A DNA stretch of 64,000 bases, taken from positions 62,001-126,000 of the forward strand of contig CAYWVR010000003.1 in assembly GCA_964461715.1 (NCBI GenBank). Reading direction: 5' to 3'. This DNA comes from CAYWVR01 sp964461715 (GTDB lineage: Bacteria > Planctomycetota > Phycisphaerae > FEN-1346). Below are positions 1-6,139 of the stretch, one piece after another. The notes under the pieces were generated by a model. It had not been told where the DNA came from. It ran no database searches and saw nothing but the letters and a program-made list of their open reading frames with translations. A program made the position numbers and the translations under genes. How positions within the stretch are numbered: the stretch's first letter is position 1; every line of letters starts with the position of its first letter.

Positions 1-44
1 AGAGCGGCCCGCGGCCCCGCCGGGGGCCCGTTCATGGAAAAAGG

Positions 45-73
45 TTGACCCGCCGCGCGGCGCCACCTATACC
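45..73 (+). promoter_or_regulatory. Sigma-70-type promoter for the guanylyltransferase gene
   Basis: TTGACC (45-50) and TATACC (68-73) are separated by exactly 17 bases. Transcription would start near base 80, about 33 bases before the ATG at 113. A purine-rich AAGGA lies about 12 bases before the start codon. The bases before 45 show no recognisable gene. Confidence 0.6.
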
Positions 74-112
74 GAAGGAGTTCCCGATCCCCCAGGCAAG
101 GACGCACGCGCT

Positions 113-1189
113 ATGTGGGCCATCATCATGGCCGGAGGCGAAGGCACCCGCTTCTGGCCGATCAGCCGCCAGGACTGTCCCAAGCCCTTCCTCTCCATCC
201 TCGGCGCCGAACCGCTGGTCGTCCAGACGCTGGCGCGACTGAAGGGCCTTGTCCCCCCCGAGCGGACCCTCGTCCTGATCAACCGGCGGCACCTGGACGT
301 GGCGAAGCGGCTCCTGGCGGACATCCCCGACGAGAACATCATCGTCGAGCCGCGCATCCGGGACACGCTCCCGTGCGTGGGCCTGGCGGCCAAGATCATC
401 GAGAAACGGGCCGGCGAGGAGACGATGATCGTCCTCCCCTCCGACCACATCATCCACCCGGCCGAATCGCTCCGGGAATGTCTGCGGCACGCGGACACGT
501 GCGTCCAGGCGGACCCGGCCCCGCTCTACACCATCGGCATCCGGCCCACGTACCCCGCCACCGGCTACGGTTACATCCTCCGCGGGGCCGTGACCCAGGA
601 GATCGACGAGCAGCCCGTGCACGAGGTAGTCAGCTTCCACGAGAAGCCGGCTTTGGCGGTGGCCGAGGCGTACTTCGACGCAGGAGACTACTTCTGGAAC
701 TCCGGCATCTTCTTCTGGCGCACGGACGCCATCCTCGGGGCCATCGCCCGCCACCAGCCGGAGCTCGACGAAGGCCTCGATCAGCTCGCCGGCGACCTTG
801 ACAGCGACCGCATGGATGCCGCCATGGCCAAGGTCTACCCCCGCCTGCCGCGCATCAGCGTCGATTACGGCATCCTCGAAAAGGCCGATCGGGTCCGCGT
901 GACGGAGGGGCACTTCGCGTGGGACGACGTGGGCACGTGGCGGGTGCTCGGCAGCCACCTCCCGGCCGACGAGAGCGGCAACGTGGCCGAGGGGACAACC
1001 CTGTGCACGGACGGGAGCGGAAACATCCTGTACTCGACGGGCGACCACCTCGTCGCCGCCCTCGGCGTGCGGGACCTCATCATCGTCTCGACGCCCGAGG
1101 CCACCCTCGTCACCACCCGCGACCAGGCCGAACGCGTCCGCGAGCTCGTCGCGAAGCTGAAAGAGCAGCGGCGGGACAAGTATCTGTAG
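113..1189 (+). CDS. manC: Mannose-1-phosphate guanylyltransferase
   Basis: Predicted to make GDP-mannose from mannose-1-phosphate and GTP, the donor for mannose-containing glycans. The 358-residue product begins with the nucleotidyltransferase signature GGEGTRFWPISR (residues 8-19). It also has the family's LPSDHII segment, GYGYI, and the FWNSGIFFW segment typical of the GMP/ManC group. The length fits the single-domain form; there is no C-terminal phosphomannose isomerase domain as in long bifunctional ManC proteins. It is a stand-alone plus-strand gene convergent with coaD. The glycosyltransferases elsewhere in the window are possible users of the sugar nucleotide, but nothing links them directly. 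The family assignment is firm; sugar specificity is by homology. Confidence 0.92.
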   Translation: MWAIIMAGGEGTRFWPISRQDCPKPFLSILGAEPLVVQTLARLKGLVPPERTLVLINRRHLDVAKRLLADIPDENIIVEPRIRDTLPCVGLAAKIIEKRAGEETMIVLPSDHIIHPAESLRECLRHADTCVQADPAPLYTIGIRPTYPATGYGYILRGAVTQEIDEQPVHEVVSFHEKPALAVAEAYFDAGDYFWNSGIFFWRTDAILGAIARHQPELDEGLDQLAGDLDSDRMDAAMAKVYPRLPRISVDYGILEKADRVRVTEGHFAWDDVGTWRVLGSHLPADESGNVAEGTTLCTDGSGNILYSTGDHLVAALGVRDLIIVSTPEATLVTTRDQAERVRELVAKLKEQRRDKYL

Positions 1190-1225
1190 GGGCCCCCTCT
1201 TCGCCCGCGACTTGCGTCTCTCCTC

Positions 1226-1708
1226 CTACCCCAGCTTCGCCTCGAGCGCCTTCGCCACCGCCGGCGGCACAAAGCGCGAGACGTCGCCGCCGAGCTTCGC
1301 GACCTCGCGCACCAGGCGCGAGCTGATGTACGCGACCCGCTCGTCGCTCATCACGAACACCGTCTCGACCCCCGCGATCGTCCGGTTTGTCAGGGCCAAC
1401 TGGTACTCGTAGTCGAAGTCCGTGTGCTGCCGCAGGCCCCGAAGGATCACCCCCGCCCCGTGACGCGCGACGAAGTCGACCGTCAACCCCTCGTACCCGT
1501 CCACCTCGACGCCCTCCAGGTCCCCGACAACGGCCCGCAGCAGGTTCTTGCGCTCCTCGATCGTAAACAGAGACGCCTTGCCGGGATTGACCGCGGCGGC
1601 GACGATCAGGCGATCGAACAGCGTCGCCCCGCGGCAGATCACGTCCAAGTGCCCCAGCGTGACCGGATCGAACACCCCGGGATAGACCGCGACGCGCGAC
1701 GTGGCCAT
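1226..1708 (-). CDS. coaD: Phosphopantetheine adenylyltransferase
   Basis: Catalyses the fourth step of coenzyme A synthesis, transferring AMP from ATP to 4'-phosphopantetheine in the cytoplasm. The 160-residue product has the usual CoaD length, the nucleotidyltransferase loop GVFDPVTLGH near the N-terminus, the internal RGLRQHTDFDYE segment that contacts substrate, and YISSRLVRE near the C-terminus. The start at MATSRV was chosen over an in-frame ATG 54 bases upstream because a GGAGGAGGG ribosome-binding site lies just before it and the shorter protein fits the family. It is transcribed alone, convergent with the guanylyltransferase and divergent from the lipoprotein gene. Confidence 0.95.
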   Translation of the reverse strand: MATSRVAVYPGVFDPVTLGHLDVICRGATLFDRLIVAAAVNPGKASLFTIEERKNLLRAVVGDLEGVEVDGYEGLTVDFVARHGAGVILRGLRQHTDFDYEYQLALTNRTIAGVETVFVMSDERVAYISSRLVREVAKLGGDVSRFVPPAVAKALEAKLG

Positions 1709-1778
1709 CGAACCCTCCTCCTGCCCCATGCGGGCCGATTCTACGCCCGGCCCCGGCGGCACGCAAACACCAAATGGC

Positions 1779-1807
1779 TTGACAGCCGGGGGGGCGGCTC
1801 GTATAGT
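1779..1807 (+). promoter_or_regulatory. Strong sigma-70 promoter, TTGACA-17-TATAGT
   Basis: A perfect -35 hexamer TTGACA (1779-1784) is 17 bases from TATAGT (1802-1807). The predicted start near 1814 leaves only about 10 bases before the ATG at 1825, and no good Shine-Dalgarno sequence is visible (only GGTGA), so the lipoprotein message would be nearly leaderless. Confidence 0.75.
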
Positions 1808-1824
1808 GCCGGGCCGGTGAACGC

Positions 1825-2445
1825 ATGAAACGCATCGTGCTGACGGCGGGCCTCGCGGCCTTGGCCGCCGGGTGTGCAGCCCAGACGCGCGGGTGGCAGG
1901 AAACCGAGTTGCCCACTCACGACTGGGGACGCGCCTACGAGGCCGCCAAAGGCGTCTTCGAGCAACGCTTCGAGATCGCGCGCTCCAGCTGGACGCGCGG
2001 CACGATCGAGGCGAAGCCGGAGGTGGGCGAGGGCGAAGGAGAGGGAACCCTGGCCGACCTTCGCGGTGCGGGCGGCACGTGGCGGCGGCAGGCCTCGTGC
2101 GAGCTCCTGCGGGACGGACTGACGGTCCTGGCGCGCGTGGCCGTGCGGCTCGAACGCAAGGCCACCGACCAAGTCGCCGTCATGCGAACCGGCGGCGATG
2201 AGACCGCCGCCAACGAGGTGCCCTACTCCACCCCGCGCGGCTCGCGGCCGGCGATGAGCCGCGGCGGCGGCGAGGTGTGGATGGACGTCGGTTACGACGC
2301 CGAGATGGCCCGCCGGATCCTGGCGGCCATCGCCGAGCAGGTCGCCGACGCCGAAGCACGCGAAGGCCGCACGCCGATGCCCGACATGGGCGAGGCCGAA
2401 CGCATGATCGAGGAGGCGAAGAAGCTCGACGCCGCGGGTCCCTAG
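1825..2445 (+). CDS. Small lipoprotein of unknown function
   Basis: A 206-residue protein I do not recognise. It begins with a lipoprotein-type signal (MKRIVLTAGLAALAAGC), with the lipidated cysteine at about residue 17. The mature part has a Trp/Tyr-containing helical start, a central segment that looks like a small beta domain (residues 60-120), and a C-terminal helix (AEMARRILAAIAEQVADAEAREG). It is read from its own strong promoter and is followed 34 bases later by tRNA-Glu. Planctomycete genomes carry many small lipoproteins of this shape. Envelope location is inferred from the signal; no function can be proposed. Confidence 0.75.
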   Translation: MKRIVLTAGLAALAAGCAAQTRGWQETELPTHDWGRAYEAAKGVFEQRFEIARSSWTRGTIEAKPEVGEGEGEGTLADLRGAGGTWRRQASCELLRDGLTVLARVAVRLERKATDQVAVMRTGGDETAANEVPYSTPRGSRPAMSRGGGEVWMDVGYDAEMARRILAAIAEQVADAEAREGRTPMPDMGEAERMIEEAKKLDAAGP

Positions 2446-2479
2446 GCCACCCGAGTCGAGCCCTGAAATCTCACCCGGC

Positions 2480-2555
2480 GCCCCCATCGTCTAGCGGCCT
2501 AGGATATCGGGTTCTCATCCCGAAGACAGGGGTTCGAGTCCCCTTGGGGGTACCA
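2480..2555 (+). tRNA. tRNA-Glu (anticodon CTC)
   Basis: The 76 bases fold as a full cloverleaf. The acceptor stem GCCCCCA pairs with TGGGGGT, with a G1:U72 wobble, followed by discriminator A and an encoded CCA. The anticodon stem TCGGG/CCCGA encloses loop TTCTCAT, giving anticodon CTC. The T-arm carries GGTTCGAGTCC. The gene sits 34 bases after the lipoprotein gene and may share its transcript. Confidence 0.96.
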
Positions 2556-2556
2556 A

Positions 2557-2591
2557 TGAAAACGCCCGCTCCGGCGGGCTTTTTCATGGGT
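2557..2591. terminator. Bidirectional intrinsic terminator after tRNA-Glu
   Basis: Stem GCCCGC (2564-2569), loop TCCG, stem GCGGGC (2574-2579), then five T residues (2580-2584). The left side carries a matching ATGAAAA run, so the hairpin extends as an A/T stem and would also terminate transcription arriving from the other direction. Confidence 0.88.
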
Positions 2592-2948
2592 AGAGCAGGA
2601 GAAAATGGAAGAGCCGACCGAGCCGAGCAGTCGCGGCTCGGAGCGCCCTTGCGGGCGCCCTGTTCTGCTGCGGTCTCCTCTGTGTTCTCTGCTTTCTGCG
2701 GTTCGCCCCCCTCCCGCCCTTCCCGAAACGTAACGTAGTGCGACGCCATGCAACCGTATGCCGCACCGCTCGAAACGCGATCCGGTTCGTCAGACAGAAG
2801 CTGAAAAGGGAGCGCGGCGAGGCCAGGGAGGTGCCCGAGACGGCCGACGAGCCCCAGCCGTGAGCCGGCCCGAGGGCCCGTTTCGGCGCCAGCCCGTGCT
2901 TGCCGGCGCCTTGGGGCATCCTGTGCCCGTGGGCCCGGATTTTTCTTC
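2592..2948. other. Gene-poor spacer between tRNA-Glu and the cold-shock promoter
   Basis: No convincing coding frame. It contains a hairpin without a T-run (GCGCCC-TTGC-GGGCGC, 2643-2658) and a pyrimidine-rich stretch with CTCTGTGTTCTCTGC that resembles dispersed intergenic repeats, a resemblance not testable here. The short overlapping frames have no start signals or family similarity. Confidence 0.5.
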
Positions 2949-2978
2949 TTGACCCCCTTGGCGACGCATGTTTATGCT
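2949..2978 (+). promoter_or_regulatory. Sigma-70-type promoter of the cold-shock gene
   Basis: TTGACC (2949-2954) and TATGCT (2973-2978) are 18 bases apart. The start would be near 2985, giving an untranslated leader of about 165 bases before the cold-shock ATG. Confidence 0.6.
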
Positions 2979-2984
2979 GGCGGG

Positions 2985-3151
2985 CGCGGAAAAGGGGGAA
3001 CACGTCTTTGGCCGTGGATGTTCGATCGACGTTCTGTTCGGTTTCCCGGGGGTGCTGTGCGCGCCGAAGGTCCGGGAGCCGGCGCCCGCGGTCGGGGTCT
3101 CCGCCCGATCGCCGGTGCTAGAGAGAAAGAGCGGAGTCTGGAGGTACAGAG
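2985..3151 (+). promoter_or_regulatory. Long 5' leader of the cold-shock gene
   Basis: About 165 untranslated, GC-rich bases with several self-complementary patches separate the promoter from the start codon. The ribosome-binding site GGAGG (3140-3144) is 7 bases from the ATG. In cspA-type genes such leaders change fold with temperature and control mRNA stability and translation; that role here is inference from position and length. Confidence 0.45.
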
Positions 3152-3358
3152 ATGGCACGCGGCAAGGTCAAATGGTTCAACGATCAGAAGGGCTTCGGGT
3201 TCATCGAGCAGGAGGAGGGTACGGACGTCTTCGTGCACTACTCCAGCATCTCCGGCGACGGGTTCAAGACCCTCGCCGAGGGCGAGGATGTGGAGTTCGA
3301 CCTGACGCAGGGCCCGAAAGGCCCCAAGGCCGAGAACGTCCAGCGCGTCCAGGCGTAG
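3152..3358 (+). CDS. Cold-shock domain protein (CspA family)
   Basis: A 68-residue single cold-shock domain that binds single-stranded RNA or DNA and loosens mRNA structure. It has the RNP1 motif KGFGFIEQ (residues 13-20) and the RNP2 motif VFVHYSSI (26-33), and the GKVKWFN start typical of the family. GGAGG lies 7 bases before the ATG. It is monocistronic, with its own promoter, a long leader and a terminator. One of probably several Csp paralogues, so a numbered csp symbol is not given. Confidence 0.95.
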   Translation: MARGKVKWFNDQKGFGFIEQEEGTDVFVHYSSISGDGFKTLAEGEDVEFDLTQGPKGPKAENVQRVQA

Positions 3359-3382
3359 CGGGCGCGCGGCGAGGAAAGCGAG

Positions 3383-3420
3383 GCGGGCGGCGCCCGGAAG
3401 GGCGCTGCCCGCTGTGTTTG
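3383..3420 (+). terminator. Intrinsic terminator after the cold-shock gene
   Basis: A 13-base stem (3383-3395 with 3400-3412, one G:T pair) closes a GGAA tetraloop and is followed by TGTGTTT. The tetraloop and stem are strong; the T-run is imperfect. Confidence 0.75.
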
Positions 3421-3628
3421 CGCCCCGGGCATGCGAACGGCACGCGCGGCGCCGGCGCCGCGGCTAACCCGGCGCGCTTCGAGGGGCGAGTCGGCGGGAT
3501 TTCGCTTGCTCTCGGCCCCCCCGGCCGGGTAAGAGTGTGCCCTTGACGCGGGGGGCGAGGGTTACGGTCCGGCGCGGTCCGGGGCGTCCCTTGCCTCTGC
3601 CCGGACCGCCCACGAGCCGGAGGACGAC

Positions 3629-4996
3629 ATGGCCGACACGAAGACGTTGCTGGACGAAAAGGACATCCCGCGCCAGTGGTATAACCTGGCGGCCGACCTG
3701 CCCGAACCGCCGCCCCCGCCTCTCGGACCCGACGGCAACCCCGTCTCGCCCGACATGCTGGCCCCGGTCTTCCCGATGAATCTCATCGAGCAGGAGGTGT
3801 GCCAGGACCGGTGGGTCGACATCCCCGCGGAGATTCTGGAGCTCCTCTACCTCTGGCGTCCGGCGCCGCTGTATCGTGCGCGGCGGCTGGAGGCGGCCCT
3901 GGGGACCCCGGCCCGCATCTATTACAAGCACGAGGGCTATTCCCCGCCCGGCAGCCACAAGCCGAACACGGCGATCCCGCAGGCCTGGTACAACAAGCAG
4001 TTCGGCATCGAGCGGCTCTCCACCGAGACGGGGGCAGGCCAGTGGGGCAGCGCCCTGGCCTTCGCCTGCGCGATGGTGGGCCTGGAGTGCAAGGTCTTCA
4101 TGGTCCGCATCTCGTTCGACCAGAAGCCGTTCCGGCGGCTCATGATGGAGACGTGGGGCGCAACGTGCATCCCCAGCCCCTCCACCGAGACCCGCGCCGG
4201 CCAGACCATCCTTGAGAAGATGCCCGATACGCCGGGCTCCCTCGGCATCGCCATCAGCGAGGCCATCGAGGCCGCCGTCACCGACCCAACGGGCAACACG
4301 CGGTATAGCCTCGGGTCGGTCCTCAATCACGTGATGCTCCACCAGACGATCATCGGCCTCGAGGCCAAGAAGCAACTCGAGAAGATCGGCGAGAAGAAGG
4401 TGGACGTGGTGATCGGGTGCGCGGGGGGCGGGTCCAACTTCGCCGGCCTGGCGTTCCCGTTCGTGGCGGACAAGATCGCGGGGGCCGAGATCGACGTCAT
4501 CCCCGTCGAGCCGGAGAGCTGCCCGACAATGACGCGGGCCCCCTACGTGTACGATCACGGGGACACGGCCAAGATGACGCCGCTCTTGCCGATGCACTCG
4601 CTGGGACACGGATTCGTCCCGCCGCCCATCCACGCGGGCGGGCTGCGGTATCACGGCATGGCCCCGCTGGTGAGCAAGGCGATCGAGGCGGGCCTGATGG
4701 CCCCGCGGGCCGAGCATCAGCTCAAGTGCTACAAGGCCGCCGTCACCTGGGCCCGGACCGAAGGGTTCATCTCGGCCCCCGAGACGAGCCACGCCATCGC
4801 CGCGGCCATCGACGAGGCCAACAAGGCCAAGGAAGAGGGCAAGGAGAAGGTCATCCTCTTCAACTGGTCGGGGCACGGCCTGATGGACCTGACGGGGTAC
4901 CAGGCGTACTTCGAGGGCAACCTGCACGATTACGCCCTGCCCGACGAAGCGCTCAAGGAGAGCTTGGCGGAGCTCGAAGGACTGCCCAAACCGTAA
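3629..4996 (+). CDS. trpB: Tryptophan synthase beta chain, TrpB2 type
   Basis: A PLP enzyme joining indole and L-serine to make L-tryptophan. The 455-residue product is longer than the common TrpB1 form and starts with the N-terminal extension seen in the TrpB2 group (RQWYNLAADLPEPPPP, residues 15-30). The PLP lysine is K111 in GSHKPN, ETGAGQWG (133-140) is the conserved active-site loop, and GCAGGGSN (263-270) binds the PLP phosphate. GGAGGA precedes the ATG. There is no trpA neighbour, which is usual for TrpB2, a form thought to act without the alpha subunit as an indole scavenger or on related substrates. Physiological substrate is not shown by the sequence. Confidence 0.9.
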   Translation: MADTKTLLDEKDIPRQWYNLAADLPEPPPPPLGPDGNPVSPDMLAPVFPMNLIEQEVCQDRWVDIPAEILELLYLWRPAPLYRARRLEAALGTPARIYYKHEGYSPPGSHKPNTAIPQAWYNKQFGIERLSTETGAGQWGSALAFACAMVGLECKVFMVRISFDQKPFRRLMMETWGATCIPSPSTETRAGQTILEKMPDTPGSLGIAISEAIEAAVTDPTGNTRYSLGSVLNHVMLHQTIIGLEAKKQLEKIGEKKVDVVIGCAGGGSNFAGLAFPFVADKIAGAEIDVIPVEPESCPTMTRAPYVYDHGDTAKMTPLLPMHSLGHGFVPPPIHAGGLRYHGMAPLVSKAIEAGLMAPRAEHQLKCYKAAVTWARTEGFISAPETSHAIAAAIDEANKAKEEGKEKVILFNWSGHGLMDLTGYQAYFEGNLHDYALPDEALKESLAELEGLPKP

Positions 4997-5113
4997 CGGC
5001 CCTTCAAGGTGAACGACGAACGGCAACGGCCACCGTTGCCCGCTTGCCGGCGCGAACCTATAATGGGTCGGCCTATGGGTCGGCCCATTCCTTTGCGCGA
5101 AGCGAGAGGAGCG

Positions 5114-5386
5114 ATGGACGAGAACCTCAAGGCCCACGACGGCCGGACGCGGCGGTGTCCGAAGCTGGGACACGATCTGACGTTCGCCTATTGCCGCGCG
5201 CCGGGGCGAGCGCTGCCCTGCGGCAAGGTGTTCGATTGCTGGTGGGAGGCGTTCGACGTGGAGGGGTGGGCCCGGGCCCATTTCACGGGAGACGAGATCG
5301 CCCGGATCCTCGCCCCCCCGCCCCCGAAGACGGCGACGCTCGTCGAGCTGATCGAGCGGGCGAAGCGGGCACGCAAGGAGTCGTAG
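5114..5386 (+). CDS. Small cysteine-containing protein of unknown function
   Basis: A 90-residue soluble protein. Four cysteines sit in the first half (in RRCPKLG, FAYCRAP, LPCGKV and FDCWWEAF), spaced like a small zinc- or iron-binding knuckle. The second half has a predicted helix (VELIERAKRARKES). The start was chosen at MDENLKAHDG because GAGAGGA lies just upstream; an earlier in-frame start would add a low-complexity leader. It lies 117 bases after trpB and converges on the response regulator gene. I recognise the general pattern but no named family. Confidence 0.65.
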   Translation: MDENLKAHDGRTRRCPKLGHDLTFAYCRAPGRALPCGKVFDCWWEAFDVEGWARAHFTGDEIARILAPPPPKTATLVELIERAKRARKES

Positions 5387-5446
5387 CCTCATCCCTGCTT
5401 TCAGGACCGACCCGGGGTGCCCGTGCGCCCTTGGGCCCGGTCGGCG

Positions 5447-6139
5447 TCAGGCCGATCGCTCGATCTGGACCCACTGGATGGCCCGCTGCAGAAGCTCGGT
5501 GGCGTTCTCGAGACCGAGCTTGCGCTTGATGTTGGCGCGGTGGGATTCGATGGTCTTGACGGAGAGGTGCAGCTTGTCGGCGATCTCGCGGGTCTGGAGG
5601 CCGCTGCCGATCAGCTCGAACACCTCCAGCTCGCGGTCGCTGAGGCGGTCGACGGTCGAGCCCTCCTCCTCCCGCGGGCCCTGGACGAAGACCGTGAGCA
5701 TCTTCGAGGCCATCTTCTCCGACAGGTACATCTCCCCGGCCAGGATCCGACGGATCGCCTCCAGCACCTTCGATGCCGCCTCCTCCTTCGTCACGTACCC
5801 GCGGGCCCCGGCCCGGAGGACCCGCTCGGCGTAGAACGACTCGTCGTGCATCGAGAGCACCAGGACGGGCACGTCCGGGTGGCGGACCTTGATGTCCTTA
5901 ATGAGCTCGATGCCGCTCGAGTTCTTGAGGCTGATGTCGACGATGGCGAGGGTGGGCTCGTCGTCGGCCATGACGCGGAGGGCCTCGGAGGCGCTTTCGG
6001 CCTCGCCGGAGACCACCATGTCGGCCTGCTGGTCGATCAGGCGGCCCAGGCCCGCCCGTACGACGGGATGGTCGTCCACGAGGAGGACCTTGATCGTATG
6101 TGTGCCGCCCCCTTGCGTCGTCTTCGATTGTGCGCTCAT
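5447..6139 (-). CDS. NarL/FixJ-type response regulator
   Basis: A 230-residue two-component response regulator. The receiver domain (about residues 16-130) has the acidic pair DD at 22-23, phospho-acceptor D68 in IVDISL, the LSMHDE switch segment and the RGYVTKEEA lysine region. The LuxR-type helix-turn-helix (about 165-222) contains LSDRELEVFELIG and TREIADKLHLSVKTIESHRANIK-like sequence. It is translated from an ATG overlapping the stop of the upstream sensor kinase by 4 bases, so the two are almost certainly partners. Target genes are unknown; the next gene downstream is convergent. Confidence 0.93.
   Translation of the reverse strand: MSAQSKTTQGGGTHTIKVLLVDDHPVVRAGLGRLIDQQADMVVSGEAESASEALRVMADDEPTLAIVDISLKNSSGIELIKDIKVRHPDVPVLVLSMHDESFYAERVLRAGARGYVTKEEAASKVLEAIRRILAGEMYLSEKMASKMLTVFVQGPREEEGSTVDRLSDRELEVFELIGSGLQTREIADKLHLSVKTIESHRANIKRKLGLENATELLQRAIQWVQIERSA

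Noticed and set aside
2868..2945. Possible third copy of the CsgG-flanking repeat before the cold-shock promoter
   Set aside because: It shares GCCCGTTTC and a GCTTGC word, but the rest does not align, so chance in GC-rich DNA is as likely.
3464..5392. 642-codon minus-strand frame over trpB
   Set aside because: Antisense shadow: the plus strand encodes an intact TrpB2 with all active-site motifs.
5425..5440. GCGCCCTTGGGCCC word similar to the outer ends of the CsgG-flanking repeats
   Set aside because: Only the terminal word is shared; no further alignment to the repeat could be made.
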